Positions 1 through 8,656 are shown, numbered from the stretch's first letter. The stretch is 64,000 nt of DNA from Flavobacterium orientale (GCF_014638005.1 NZ_BMFG01000001.1:1-64000), one strand, 5' to 3'. Made by a program: numbers and translations. Notes: generated by a model not told the origin, from the sequence alone.

Positions 1-437
1 CCATCACGGTGAATGTAACGGGCGGTTTAGGCGATTATGAGTATCAGTTAGACAACGGACCGTTCCAAGACAGTAATGTGTTTACAGATGTGAGTGCAGG
101 AAGTCATACCATTACCGTTAGAGATAAAAACGACGGGGGTTGTGATACGGTGATTATCATCAAAACAGCCATCAATTATCCGTTATTCTTTACACCAAAT
201 GGGGATGGATATAATGATACATGGAATATTATTGGATTAGGTGACCAACCTAATGCAAAAATTTATATATTTGACCGCTATGGAAAACTACTCAAACAGA
301 TTAGTCCAACAAGCAATGGATGGAACGGAACTTTCAACGGACAGCCCGTGCCATCAACAGATTACTGGTTTACAGTAACCTATGAAGAAAACAATCAAAC
401 AAAAGAATTTAAAGCACATTTCTCATTAAAACGATAG
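1..437 (+). CDS. T9SS type B sorting-domain protein (gliding-motility C-terminal domain), 3' end only
   Basis: The window edge removes the 5' part; the frame is open from position 3 to the TAG at 435-437. The visible 144 residues begin with the end of a SprB-type repeat (GGLGDYEYQL, then a Thr/Val-rich strand) and continue into a complete type B C-terminal domain with the hallmark FFTPNGDGYNDTWNI, the IYIFDRYGKLL segment and the GWNGTFNGQ..STDYWF block, ending KAHFSLKR. In known family members this domain directs export through the type IX secretion system to the cell surface, and such proteins are often large adhesins. A PorP/SprF gene follows after 3 nt, which fits the SprB/SprF pairing. 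The full size and adhesin role cannot be judged from here. The GTG at 9 is internal, not a start. Confidence 0.9.
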   Translation, partial: ITVNVTGGLGDYEYQLDNGPFQDSNVFTDVSAGSHTITVRDKNDGGCDTVIIIKTAINYPLFFTPNGDGYNDTWNIIGLGDQPNAKIYIFDRYGKLLKQISPTSNGWNGTFNGQPVPSTDYWFTVTYEENNQTKEFKAHFSLKR

Positions 438-440
438 CAC

Positions 441-1430
441 ATGAATCTTAAAAAAGGTTATTTACTTTTATTATTAGTATTTACACAATTTTCATATTCT
501 CAAGAAGGTATTGCAGTTTATTCCGATTATTTAACCGATAATTTATATCTGATCCATCCATCAATGGCCGGAGCTGCAAATTGTGCTAAAGTCAGAATGA
601 CAGGAAGAAGACAATGGTTTGATCAGGATAATGCCCCTCAATTGAATACGGTAAGTTTTAATGGAAGAGTTGGCGAACAATCCGGTTTAGGGGTTATTTT
701 ATTCAGCGACAAGAACGGATACCACTCTCAAAGAGGAGCTAAGTTAACTTATGCACATCACATTATGTTTTCACGTAATGAGATTGATCTTAATCAACTA
801 TCTTTTGGTATGAGTGGAGCTTTGGTTCAAAGTCAGTTGGATGAAACCAGCTTCACTGAATTTGATCCCATCATTGGAGGAATTTATCAGAAGGATTCTT
901 ATTTCAATGTGGATATTGGAGCATCGTATTATTATTTAGATTTTTATACGCACTTCACTGTTAAAAATGCAATTGCCAATGTTAGAAGAGAAATTTATAC
1001 CGAATTTGAATCTGATAATTTGAGAAAGTTTTTGTTTAGTGCCGGTTATGTTTTTGGGGATAGTGATAGAATTCAATGGGAACCATCCATCTTATTTCAA
1101 TTGGTTGAACAAACAAAAGAAAAGTCGATTGATATCAACTTGAAGGCCTATAAAGATTTAGATTTTGGTAAAATATGGGGTGGGTTATCGTACAGAAGAA
1201 GTTTTGACGGAGCACAGTATGTAGATGGCAATGCAATCTCTGATCAAAAGTTACAATATATCACTCCTATATTAGGCGTAAATTATAATCAATTTATGTT
1301 TGCTTACACCTATTCCTATTTAGCGGGTAATGTGCGTTTTGATAACGCAGGTTTTCACCAGATTACTTTAGGTATTAATCTGTTCTGTAAGCGTGACAAG
1401 TTTGAGTGTAATTGTCCTGCAATTAATTAA
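441..1430 (+). CDS. PorP/SprF family type IX secretion membrane protein
   Basis: This 329-residue protein has an N-terminal signal peptide (cleavage probably after FSYSQ) and the family's opening pattern: a strand with YLIHPSMAGA, then RRQWFDQD..PQ and GLGVILFSDKNG. The rest alternates short beta strands, as expected of an outer-membrane barrel of about 300-340 residues. In Flavobacterium johnsoniae SprF is needed to export the type B cargo SprB, and the genes are adjacent. Here the start codon lies 3 nt after the stop of a type B cargo gene, so the two are almost certainly cotranscribed and this protein probably handles that cargo. A hairpin terminator follows at 1439. Confidence 0.93.
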   Translation: MNLKKGYLLLLLVFTQFSYSQEGIAVYSDYLTDNLYLIHPSMAGAANCAKVRMTGRRQWFDQDNAPQLNTVSFNGRVGEQSGLGVILFSDKNGYHSQRGAKLTYAHHIMFSRNEIDLNQLSFGMSGALVQSQLDETSFTEFDPIIGGIYQKDSYFNVDIGASYYYLDFYTHFTVKNAIANVRREIYTEFESDNLRKFLFSAGYVFGDSDRIQWEPSILFQLVEQTKEKSIDINLKAYKDLDFGKIWGGLSYRRSFDGAQYVDGNAISDQKLQYITPILGVNYNQFMFAYTYSYLAGNVRFDNAGFHQITLGINLFCKRDKFECNCPAIN

Positions 1431-1438
1431 CAATTTTA

Positions 1439-1464
1439 AAATCCCGATTCATTCGGGATTTTTT
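1439..1464 (+). terminator. Rho-independent terminator after porP/sprF-like gene
   Basis: A 9-bp stem (1439-1447 pairs with 1453-1461, core AATCCCGA/TCGGGATT) has a 5-nt loop and runs into a T tract. It ends the cargo-PorP/SprF unit and lies just before the ATG of the carbonic anhydrase gene. Confidence 0.8.
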
Positions 1465-1476
1465 ATAGCATATAAT

Positions 1477-1989
1477 ATGGTTATTAAATCTGTAAACGGA
1501 AAGTCACCACAACTACCCTCGGATTGTTTTGTGGCTGAAAATGCGACTATAGTTGGCGATGTAACTTTAGGTGCCTCTTGCAGTGTTTGGTTTAACGCTG
1601 TGATTAGAGGTGATGTTCATTTTATTACAATAGGAAATAAAGTAAACATCCAAGATGGTGCTATTATTCATTGTACTTATCAAAAGCATCCTACCATTAT
1701 TGGAAATAATGTTTCAATAGGGCATAATGCCATTGTTCATGGTTGTACTATTCATGACAATGTTTTAATAGGAATGGGTGCTATTGTGATGGATAATTGT
1801 ATTGTTGAAAGCAATTCTATTATTGCTGCAGGAGCTGTAGTAACTCAAAACACAGTTGTGGAATCGGGGTCTATTTATGCCGGAGTTCCCGCAAAAAAGG
1901 TAAAGGAAATTGATCAATCTGCTTTTAAAGGAGAGATTGAGAGGATCGCAACTAATTATGTGATGTATTCCAGTTGGTTTAAAGAGTAA
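1477..1989 (+). CDS. Gamma carbonic anhydrase family protein
   Basis: The 170-residue protein is a left-handed beta-helix of hexapeptide repeats (IVGDVTLGASCSVWFNAV and following). The three histidines expected to bind metal are present: H65 in NIQDGAIIH, then H83 and H88 in GHNAIVHG, with the spacing seen in archaeal Cam. Characterised relatives either hydrate CO2 or are inactive structural homologues (YrdA, PaaY), so enzymatic activity is likely but unproven. I chose the ATG at 1477 because the longer frame back to 1393 overlaps the end of the preceding gene and crosses its terminator, and because the protein then starts like other family members. Its stop codon abuts the convergent murI stop with no spacer. 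Confidence 0.9.
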   Translation: MVIKSVNGKSPQLPSDCFVAENATIVGDVTLGASCSVWFNAVIRGDVHFITIGNKVNIQDGAIIHCTYQKHPTIIGNNVSIGHNAIVHGCTIHDNVLIGMGAIVMDNCIVESNSIIAAGAVVTQNTVVESGSIYAGVPAKKVKEIDQSAFKGEIERIATNYVMYSSWFKE

Positions 1990-2766
1990 TTAAAACTCTT
2001 TGAAAAGCACAGGGAAGTTGTGGTTAACTATTTTGGTTAGCACCTCCGGATTGCTGTTTGTATAGAAAATTTGAGTGCTTTTTTCAGTAGCAGCACTTCC
2101 GGTTATTTCTGTAATTATTTTTGCTGTTTGTTTGGCAACTGCTTGTCCTGAATCAATTATTTTAACGCTCTTGGGGAGTATTTTTTTTATTTGCGGAATC
2201 AAGTAGGGATAATGACTGCAACCGAGCACTAGGTAGTCTATATTGGCTTCAATCATTGGGTTTAGATAGGTTTCTAACAATTCTTTTATTTCCTTAGAAT
2301 CTATTTTGCCTTCTTCAATAAGTTGTACTAAACCATATCCTATCTGTTCAATAATTTTTGTGTTTGGATAATTCAATACTGCTTTATGAAATAAGGCACT
2401 GTTCAACGTTCCTTTTGTTGCTAATATTCCGATGCTATTTGTTTTGGATTTGTTTGCCGCCGGTTTTATGGCGGGCTCAATGCCGATAAAGGGGACATTA
2501 TATTTAGCTCTTAAATCTACAATAGCATTTGTGGTTGCTGTGTTACAGGCCACAACTATTACTTTACAGCCCATATCCAGCAGTAATTCAGTATTTTTAA
2601 AACTTAGTGATTGAATTTCTTTTTTGCTCTTACTACCATAGGGTGCGTTTTTACTATCAGCCAGATAAATGGTGTTTTCATTTGGAAGTAATTGATGAAT
2701 TTCTTTCCAAATGGAAGTTCCGCCGATACCGGAATCAAAAAGGCCTATTGGAGCATTATTTGTCAT
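1990..2766 (-). CDS. murI: Glutamate racemase
   Basis: MurI interconverts L- and D-glutamate without a cofactor and supplies D-Glu for peptidoglycan. The 258-residue length is typical. Visible signatures are FDSGIGG at the N terminus (D11), the first catalytic cysteine in VACNTATTN (C74) and the second in LGCSHYPYL (C183), followed by an IIDSG segment. The gene is the last of the minus-strand envelope block, but the ompH terminator at 2784-2809 separates it from the upstream genes, and a possible -7 box at 2771-2778 sits just before its ATG, so it probably has its own near-leaderless promoter. Confidence 0.96.
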   Translation of the reverse strand: MTNNAPIGLFDSGIGGTSIWKEIHQLLPNENTIYLADSKNAPYGSKSKKEIQSLSFKNTELLLDMGCKVIVVACNTATTNAIVDLRAKYNVPFIGIEPAIKPAANKSKTNSIGILATKGTLNSALFHKAVLNYPNTKIIEQIGYGLVQLIEEGKIDSKEIKELLETYLNPMIEANIDYLVLGCSHYPYLIPQIKKILPKSVKIIDSGQAVAKQTAKIITEITGSAATEKSTQIFYTNSNPEVLTKIVNHNFPVLFKEF

Positions 2767-2770
2767 AAAA

Positions 2771-2778
2771 CAAATGTA
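2771..2778 (-). promoter_or_regulatory. murI: Candidate -7 box for murI
   Basis: On the minus strand this reads TACATTTG, matching the Bacteroidota TAnnTTTG -7 element, a few bases before the ATG at 2766. No TTG at the expected -33 spacing is evident, so this is a weak call. Confidence 0.35.
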
Positions 2779-2809
2779 AAAAAAAACTGCTCAAATGATT
2801 GAGCAGTTT
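2778..2809 (-). terminator. Terminator after the ompH/skp genes
   Basis: A perfect 10-bp stem (2784-2793 with 2800-2809, AAACTGCTCA/TGAGCAGTTT) has a 6-nt loop. Read on the minus strand it runs into a T tract made by the A run at 2778-2786. It separates the bamA-ompH-ompH transcript from murI. Confidence 0.85.
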
Positions 2810-2830
2810 ACTATGAACTTTACGTTTATT

Positions 2831-3331
2831 TTAGAAACCTAATTCTTTTTTAACATCCGTAGTTAAATCAGGACCGTCGGCCAATAAAAGTCCAGTAGAA
2901 TTAATAACATATTGGTATCCTTTTGCTTTTCCTACTTTTTCGATTGCAGCTTTAGCACGATCCATTAATGGTTTCATTAAATCCTCTTCTTTTTGATTTA
3001 ATTCTTTTTGAGCCGTTTGTCTGTAATCTTGTATTCTTTTTTCCATGTCTTGCACTTCTTTCGCTCTTTCTGTATTTAATTGCTCAGTTACAGTCTCCGC
3101 TTCACGGTTGTATTTTTCTAATTTAGATTGGTATTCATCTACCATCGTTTTGAATTCTTTGTCATATGTTTTCTGAAGGTTGTCAAGTTGTTTTTGAGCT
3201 TCCATCATCGCAGGCATTTTAGACATAATTTCATTTGTATCTACGTGAGCGATTTTTGCCTGTGCAATAACTTGACTTGTGCTAAATAATAGAGTTGCAG
3301 CAATTAGTAAAGTTTTCAATTGTTTCATCAT
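2831..3331 (-). CDS. OmpH/Skp family periplasmic chaperone (first paralogue)
   Basis: The 166-residue protein has a signal peptide (to about residue 23, STSQVIAQA), then the OmpH opening KIAHVDTNEIMSKMP, a long Lys/Glu/Gln-rich coiled-coil arm (about 45-125) and the closing KAKGYQYVINSTGLLLA motif that returns to the core. Skp is a trimeric periplasmic holdase that escorts unfolded outer-membrane proteins to the BAM complex. The gene sits 26 nt downstream of a second, longer OmpH gene and downstream of bamA on the same strand, the usual arrangement in Bacteroidota. ATG at 3331 or at 3328 (MM) would both work. Confidence 0.92.
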   Translation of the reverse strand: MMKQLKTLLIAATLLFSTSQVIAQAKIAHVDTNEIMSKMPAMMEAQKQLDNLQKTYDKEFKTMVDEYQSKLEKYNREAETVTEQLNTERAKEVQDMEKRIQDYRQTAQKELNQKEEDLMKPLMDRAKAAIEKVGKAKGYQYVINSTGLLLADGPDLTTDVKKELGF

Positions 3332-3357
3332 TTCTAAGTTTAATTATTTATTTAATT

Positions 3358-4377
3358 TTAATCTTTATTTTCGGTATTCTCTTTTGCTTTTTCTTCTCGT
3401 GCTTTTTTGGCAGCTTCACGATCTTCTAGTATTTTTTTCTTTCTTTCTTCAATTTCTTTCTTTCTGTCATCAATCAATTTCTGACGGGCTTCTTGTGCTT
3501 TTACTTTGTCATCTTCTGCTTTTGTCTTTGCCGCGTCTTTTTCAGGATTCTTTTCAGCTGTAGTTTCCTCTTCTTTTTTAGCCTCGCCTTCTTCCTTATC
3601 TGAAGACTTCTCAGAAACCGTGCCACTTTTTTTAGCCTCGCGTTCCTCTAAAAGTTTTTGTCTTCTATCTTCAAATTCTTTGCGTTTTAATTCGGCGGCT
3701 GCTTTTCTAAGTTCTGCAATACTATCTCTTGCTGATTTTCTTTCTTCCAGGATTTTTTTGCGTTCTGCTAAAGCCGGATTGTCATCAACAAAATCTTCTT
3801 TGCGTTCTTGTTCTTCTAATGCTTTTAATTGTTTGTTGGAAAGTTGCTGTCTTTTTTCAGCTCTAGTAAGTGTCCGAATTACTCGGTCACTCAAATCATG
3901 TCTTTTTGCTGCAAAAAGCAATGTCAAATCGGATGATTTGTCTAAAATAAAATCATATTTTTGGGCTTCAGCAATATCTTGTATGGCAGAAAAAACTTGA
4001 TCTTGTATCGGCTTTACTAAAACCGCTTTTTGTGTCACTAAATCACCCAATGGGCCAAAACGTTTTTGTTGAAACTCAATTAACTCAGTTTCTAAAAAAG
4101 CAATTTCTTCTTCTCTTTCTTCAATCAATTCTTTAGTTAAAAGCACTTTTTCAGTTTTCAACGACTCTTTTAGTGTGTTTATTTCGTTCTTTTTAACGTC
4201 AATTTCTTGTTTCCACTTTTGGGCTTTCAGCTCTAATTGATTTTTAGCTTCGGTGTAGTCAGGGACATTCTGTAGAATATATTCCATATCAATATATCCG
4301 ATTTTAACACCTCGAGTTTGTCCATAAACAAATGAGTTTACGGTTAAAAATAAAATTATAAAAAGTAAGTTTTTCAT
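3358..4377 (-). CDS. OmpH/Skp family chaperone with long charged C-terminal extension (second paralogue)
   Basis: Starting at the ATG at 4377 gives 339 residues with a clear signal peptide (MKNLLFIILFLTVNSFVYG) and the OmpH pattern VKIGYIDMEYILQNVP, a coiled-coil arm and the KYDFILDKSSDLTLLFA return. That part ends near residue 160; the remaining 180 residues are almost pure Glu/Lys/Arg/Ala helix with repeated ERKK(I/L)LEER-type segments, much longer than an ordinary Skp (about 160-170). The longer frame to 4506 is rejected because it would put 43 residues before the signal peptide. It lies 40 nt after bamA. The tail may form a rigid coiled coil in the periplasm; its function is unknown. Confidence 0.9.
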   Translation of the reverse strand: MKNLLFIILFLTVNSFVYGQTRGVKIGYIDMEYILQNVPDYTEAKNQLELKAQKWKQEIDVKKNEINTLKESLKTEKVLLTKELIEEREEEIAFLETELIEFQQKRFGPLGDLVTQKAVLVKPIQDQVFSAIQDIAEAQKYDFILDKSSDLTLLFAAKRHDLSDRVIRTLTRAEKRQQLSNKQLKALEEQERKEDFVDDNPALAERKKILEERKSARDSIAELRKAAAELKRKEFEDRRQKLLEEREAKKSGTVSEKSSDKEEGEAKKEEETTAEKNPEKDAAKTKAEDDKVKAQEARQKLIDDRKKEIEERKKKILEDREAAKKAREEKAKENTENKD

Positions 4378-4417
4378 ATTCTTTAAATTACATGGTAAAT
4401 ATAACTTAAAATAATAA

Positions 4418-7114
4418 TTAAAATTGTTGTCCAATAATAAAATGTGTCTCCCAACCATTTTTTTGTACCTGACCCGGTAATGCATCAAAACCATGTCCGA
4501 AGTCAATTCCTAATAGACCAAAGGCCGGCATGAATACTCTAAGTCCAAAACCTGCGGAACGATTTAAGATAAATGGATTGTAGTTTTTAAAATCAGTATA
4601 TGAGGCACCGGCTTCTAAAAATGACAATACATAGATTGATGTTGCAGATTTTAAGGTTATTGGATATCTTAATTCCAATGAAAATTTATTATAAATGGTA
4701 CCTCCATCAACATTAGATAACGATTGGTTAGGATATCCTCTTAATTGAATTATTTCTCTTCCGTCTAAGGCAAAGTTTGCTAATCCATCACCACCTAAAA
4801 AGAAACGTTCAAAAGGCACTAAACCTCTGTCGTTATTGTAGGCTCCTAAGAATCCAAACTCTGTATTTGTACGAAGTACTAATGCTTTTTGCGGTGTTCC
4901 GGCAATTCGAGTAAACCAATCTGCTTTGAATTTAATTTTATAAAACTCTAACCAATTAAATTTTACTTGATCTACTTTACTTGGATCAGCTGCAGCATCT
5001 TGAAAATTTTCTACCCGATTTCCTCTAGTGGTTTGTGTGGGAAGTGCATCAACGAAATCACCTTCTTGAACAAAAACTCCATTGCTGTCAAAATAAGAGC
5101 TTCCGGTATGTTTGTATTTATAGGCTTCCTGATTTGGTAAATCAGCATAATCAACACCATTTAACAAAGAATAAGGTGGTGTGAATTTACCACTGATACT
5201 AAACTCAGATCCATAAATTGGATAAATTGGGTTAACGCCTTTACTGAATCTGCTTAAGCCGATTGTGTAAGCTAAATTTCTTGACGATCCATTTCCAAAT
5301 GTAAATAGTCCGGTATTGTAGTTGTTTAGATTATAATATTGAAAACTTAACGATTGCGATAAAACGAAATAATCATCCGGAACTGATAGTTTTTTTGCGA
5401 TACCAATACTTAACGAGGTGATATCAAAACTTCTTGATCTGTCTACGTCGCGACTAGCAAAATTATTCAAAAATTGTTTACTGTGAGAAATAGAAGTACT
5501 CAACTGAATTGGTCTTTTGTTTCCAAACCAAGGTTCGGTAAAAGTCAAACTATAAATTTGAAAAAAGTTACTTGCTTGAAGGCGAAGTGCCATTCTTTGT
5601 CCGTCACCCATAGGTAAAGGTTTATATGCCTTTTTATTGAAAATATTTGCAAGAGAAAAGTTATTAAAAGACAATCCTAAAGTTCCAATAAATCCGCCGG
5701 CACCATAACCTCCTTGTAATTCGATTTGACTGGCACCTTTTTCCACCAGGTTGTATTCAATATCAACAGTTCCGGCTCCCGGATCCACATTTTTAAATTT
5801 AGGGTCAATAGCTTCAGGATCAAAAAATCCTAATTGACCTATTTCACGAATAGTTCTAACTAAATCGTCTTTGCTGTATTTTTGGCCTGGTTTGGTTCTG
5901 AGTTCTCTATAAATTACTTTGTCATTTGTTTTGTCATTACCAACAACAGTAATTTTATTGAAATAAGCCAAAGGCCCTTCCATGATTCTAACTTCAAAAT
6001 CTATGGTATCATTTTTTGTTCTAACTTCAACCGTATTGATAGTTGAGAAAAGATAACCGTTGTTTTGATAAAGGTTAGTAACGTCGAATGCGTCGGGTCT
6101 TGTTTTGTCTGCAATCCTTTTTTCTAAAAGTACACCATTATAAACATCCCCTTTTTGAATACCTAGTAATTGCGACAAATTTTCATCTGAATAAATAGTA
6201 TTACCTAAGAATTTAATGTCTCCAAAATAATATCGATTTCCTTCTTCCACTTTTAAATTGATGGTAACCGTATTGTTTTTAGCATCAAAAGAAACACTGT
6301 CAGAAACTACACGTGCATCACGATATCCTTTTTCTTTGTACTTAGATACAATGTTTGTTAAGTCTTCTTTGTATTTGTCCTTTATGAATTTTGAACCTTT
6401 CCAAAATCTACCCGGAAACTGAACTTTAGTATTTTTCATTGCTTTTCTAATCTTTCCATCTGAAAGTTTAGAATTGCCATCAACTACGATTTGTTTTACT
6501 TTAATTTTTTTACCTCTATCGATGTTCACCACCATTTTCACTTGATTGGTGTCGGTAGTGTCAGGAATCGTGTTAATGGCAACTTTTGTATTATAAAAGC
6601 CGTCTTTTTTGTATTTATTTTCAATAAAGTTTCTAGTGTTTGTAATGAAGTTTTCATTTACAACAGTACCTTTAGAAAGTTTAGATTCCTTAATTATGGT
6701 TTCAGTTTTCGACTTTTTAAGACCTTGAATTTTAACATCACTAAGTTTTGGAAGTTCATTGATTTCAAGTTCCATAAAAATAGTATCACCTCTCACTTCG
6801 GTCATGTATAAATCAATGTCTCCAAAAAGACCCAATTTACCCAATTTTTTTATGGCATTACTTAATTCTTCTCCGGGAACAACAATGCGTTGTCCTTTTT
6901 CTAAACCGGCAAAAGTGATAATAGTTTGTTTGTTGAAGCTTAAATTTCCGGTTACTTCAATGTCTCCCAAAATATATTGTGAGCCTCTTTCATAATCGTT
7001 TTGTGCTTGTATAGTTCCCAAAAAAATACTACTAAACAGTAGTAGGAGTAGGGATGTATTAAATTTATCTAAAATCACTAATTTATTGTTTAATTTGTTC
7101 ACTTGTTTTTCCAA
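4418..7114 (-). CDS. bamA: Outer membrane protein assembly factor BamA
   Basis: BamA is the essential Omp85 barrel that inserts beta-barrel proteins into the outer membrane. The 898-residue product has a signal sequence (LLLLLFSSIFLGTIQAQ), a series of POTRA domains (about 45-465; for example GDIEVTGNLSFNKQTI and FGDIKFLGNTIYSDENL) and a C-terminal barrel with the conserved LRGYPNQSLSNVDGG segment (the VRGF region) and a terminal aromatic F. No ATG is available: the frame opens with TTG at 7114, which overlaps uppS by 32 nt; GTG codons at 7102 and 7078 are alternatives, the last starting just after the uppS stop. The neighbours uppS upstream and two OmpH chaperones downstream are the standard context. 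Confidence 0.96.
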   Translation of the reverse strand: MEKQVNKLNNKLVILDKFNTSLLLLLFSSIFLGTIQAQNDYERGSQYILGDIEVTGNLSFNKQTIITFAGLEKGQRIVVPGEELSNAIKKLGKLGLFGDIDLYMTEVRGDTIFMELEINELPKLSDVKIQGLKKSKTETIIKESKLSKGTVVNENFITNTRNFIENKYKKDGFYNTKVAINTIPDTTDTNQVKMVVNIDRGKKIKVKQIVVDGNSKLSDGKIRKAMKNTKVQFPGRFWKGSKFIKDKYKEDLTNIVSKYKEKGYRDARVVSDSVSFDAKNNTVTINLKVEEGNRYYFGDIKFLGNTIYSDENLSQLLGIQKGDVYNGVLLEKRIADKTRPDAFDVTNLYQNNGYLFSTINTVEVRTKNDTIDFEVRIMEGPLAYFNKITVVGNDKTNDKVIYRELRTKPGQKYSKDDLVRTIREIGQLGFFDPEAIDPKFKNVDPGAGTVDIEYNLVEKGASQIELQGGYGAGGFIGTLGLSFNNFSLANIFNKKAYKPLPMGDGQRMALRLQASNFFQIYSLTFTEPWFGNKRPIQLSTSISHSKQFLNNFASRDVDRSRSFDITSLSIGIAKKLSVPDDYFVLSQSLSFQYYNLNNYNTGLFTFGNGSSRNLAYTIGLSRFSKGVNPIYPIYGSEFSISGKFTPPYSLLNGVDYADLPNQEAYKYKHTGSSYFDSNGVFVQEGDFVDALPTQTTRGNRVENFQDAAADPSKVDQVKFNWLEFYKIKFKADWFTRIAGTPQKALVLRTNTEFGFLGAYNNDRGLVPFERFFLGGDGLANFALDGREIIQLRGYPNQSLSNVDGGTIYNKFSLELRYPITLKSATSIYVLSFLEAGASYTDFKNYNPFILNRSAGFGLRVFMPAFGLLGIDFGHGFDALPGQVQKNGWETHFIIGQQF

Positions 7115-7826
7115 ATCTTCTTTCTCGGTTTTGATAACTTAAAATGGCTTTGTAGAAATCTTCTTCTAAAAAATCGGGCCATAATACATCAACAAAATAA
7201 AGTTCTGCATATGCAATTTGCCATAATAAAAAGTTGCTTATTCTGTGTTCGCCACTGGTTCTAATAAGCAAATCTACATCGGGTAAATTGTGCGTGTAAA
7301 GATGTTGATTTATAATTGATTCGTCAATACTTTCTAAAGAAATTATATTATTTTTAACTTTAAGAGCAATGTCTTTAATGGTTGATACCAGCTCTTCTCT
7401 TGAACCATAGCTCAATGCTAAGGTTAAGGTCATTGCGGAGTTTTCTTTGGTTATGTTAATAACTTCTAAAAGTTCTCTTTGAGCACCGGTTGGAAGCAAG
7501 GCAATTGTTCCAATAGTATTCAACTTTATATTGTTTTTTACTAATGTTGGAAGTTCATTTTTTAACGATTTAATCAATAAATTCATTAAAGTATCTACTT
7601 CAACTTTTGGTCTGTTCCAATTTTCTGTAGAAAAAGCATAGAGTGTCAGGTTTTCAATTCCTAGTTTAGCGGAAGCCTCAACTACTTGTCGAACGGCTTT
7701 GGTTCCGTTTTCATGACCAAAAACGCGAAGCATCCCTTTTTGTTTAGCCCAACGTCCATTGCCATCCATAATTATGGCGACGTGTTTTGGCAGTTTATCT
7801 TTTACTATAGAATTTTCTAAGCTCAT
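7083..7826 (-). CDS. uppS: Isoprenyl transferase (undecaprenyl diphosphate synthase)
   Basis: UppS condenses isopentenyl diphosphate onto farnesyl diphosphate in cis to make the C55 lipid carrier for peptidoglycan and O-antigen. The 247 residues contain the family blocks in order: IIMDGNGRWAKQKG with the catalytic Asp, GHENG, LTLYAFSTENWNRP, LALSYGSREEL and the closing DLLIRTSGEHRISNFLLWQ..YAELYF. It begins 3 nt after the porG-like stop and its own end overlaps the bamA start, so translational coupling through porG-uppS-bamA is likely. Confidence 0.97.
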   Translation of the reverse strand: MSLENSIVKDKLPKHVAIIMDGNGRWAKQKGMLRVFGHENGTKAVRQVVEASAKLGIENLTLYAFSTENWNRPKVEVDTLMNLLIKSLKNELPTLVKNNIKLNTIGTIALLPTGAQRELLEVINITKENSAMTLTLALSYGSREELVSTIKDIALKVKNNIISLESIDESIINQHLYTHNLPDVDLLIRTSGEHRISNFLLWQIAYAELYFVDVLWPDFLEEDFYKAILSYQNRERRFGKTSEQIKQ

Positions 7827-7829
7827 TTA

Positions 7830-8513
7830 TTAATTAGGGCAAAAACATGGGTTTTCACCAAAAGTATAAGTTAGTGTTATGCCTGAAAAGACATACCAAT
7901 CATTACTGTTTAAATTTCCAAATCTCAGATTGCTGTAATCATTATTCTTAGGATTACTTCCATCCAAATTGTCTGTAAAAGTATAGCGAACTCCCGCTTC
8001 TATACCTATAACAAAATCATTATTTATTCTACTTTTAACTCCTAAAATAATAGGAATTGAAATACCTCTTTCTTTTGCATCTTCTCTAACAATGCCATCA
8101 AAAAAATACAATTCGTTATAACTGTAATAGTTTATACCGGTGGCAATATATGGCGTTGTTTGCGGTTTGAAATGATGCAAATCGAAATCAAAAAAATTAA
8201 ACTCAAATCCCGCAGACAACTCGTTTATTGTGTTTTCAAACGAATAGCCTCTTTCTCTTCTTCCTGAAGCCTTTGAATCCGCGTCATCTGCCGCTATTTT
8301 GCTATGAGTAAAGCTAAATCTATAGGAATGTCTGGTGCTTCGGTTCCATTTATAGATTAAACCTAAAGCCACTTGATTTGGATTAATGAAGTTGGTTTTT
8401 CCTATATCGCCAATATAGTTTGAACCGCCTGCAAAAATGCCGACTTCATTAATTTGAGCGTTAGATAAAAGCCCACATGCCAAAAAGATAATCAAAATCA
8501 GTACTCTATTCAT
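7830..8513 (-). CDS. porG: DUF6089 outer-membrane protein, PorG-like T9SS component
   Basis: From the ATG at 8513 the protein has 227 residues: a signal peptide (MNRVLILIIFLACGLLSNAQ), then a small outer-membrane beta barrel beginning NEVGIFAGGSNYIGDIG with alternating strands and a polar end. I recognise it as DUF6089. In Porphyromonas gingivalis the protein encoded just before uppS and bamA is PorG, a T9SS outer-membrane component that anchors the PorK/PorN ring, and synteny here is the same; the assignment to PorG rests on this synteny plus the fold. The longer frame to 8543 begins at a TTG that lies beside the probable -7 box, so I reject it. Confidence 0.82.
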   Translation of the reverse strand: MNRVLILIIFLACGLLSNAQINEVGIFAGGSNYIGDIGKTNFINPNQVALGLIYKWNRSTRHSYRFSFTHSKIAADDADSKASGRRERGYSFENTINELSAGFEFNFFDFDLHHFKPQTTPYIATGINYYSYNELYFFDGIVREDAKERGISIPIILGVKSRINNDFVIGIEAGVRYTFTDNLDGSNPKNNDYSNLRFGNLNSNDWYVFSGITLTYTFGENPCFCPN

Positions 8514-8531
8514 TGCTTTTGAAATAGCGTG

Positions 8532-8539
8532 CAAATATA
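8532..8539 (-). promoter_or_regulatory. Candidate -7 box for the porG-uppS-bamA-ompH operon
   Basis: On the minus strand this is TATATTTG, fitting TAnnTTTG, 19 nt before the ATG at 8513. A matching -33 TTG is not obvious. The 143-nt gap to nadK supports a separate promoter here. Confidence 0.4.
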
Positions 8540-8656
8540 ACAATTATGAGAAGTTAACAGCTAAATAATTGGTATAAATCACATATTTATATTCAAAAAA
8601 AACGAAATATATAGGATAGTAGTATATGAGTTTGTAAAAGAAGCTGAAATTGAGGT

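Noticed and set aside
1393..1476. Upstream extension of the carbonic anhydrase frame
   Set aside because: It overlaps the porP/sprF-like gene and crosses its terminator; the ATG at 1477 matches the family start.
3279..4000. Two plus-strand frames opposite the ompH genes (94 and 164 residues)
   Set aside because: They are Leu/Phe/Ser-rich mirrors of the Glu/Lys-rich coiled-coil coding strand, a typical antisense artefact.
8541..8543. TTG as start of the porG-like gene
   Set aside because: It lies beside the probable -7 promoter box, upstream of the likely transcription start, and would add ten residues before a good signal peptide.
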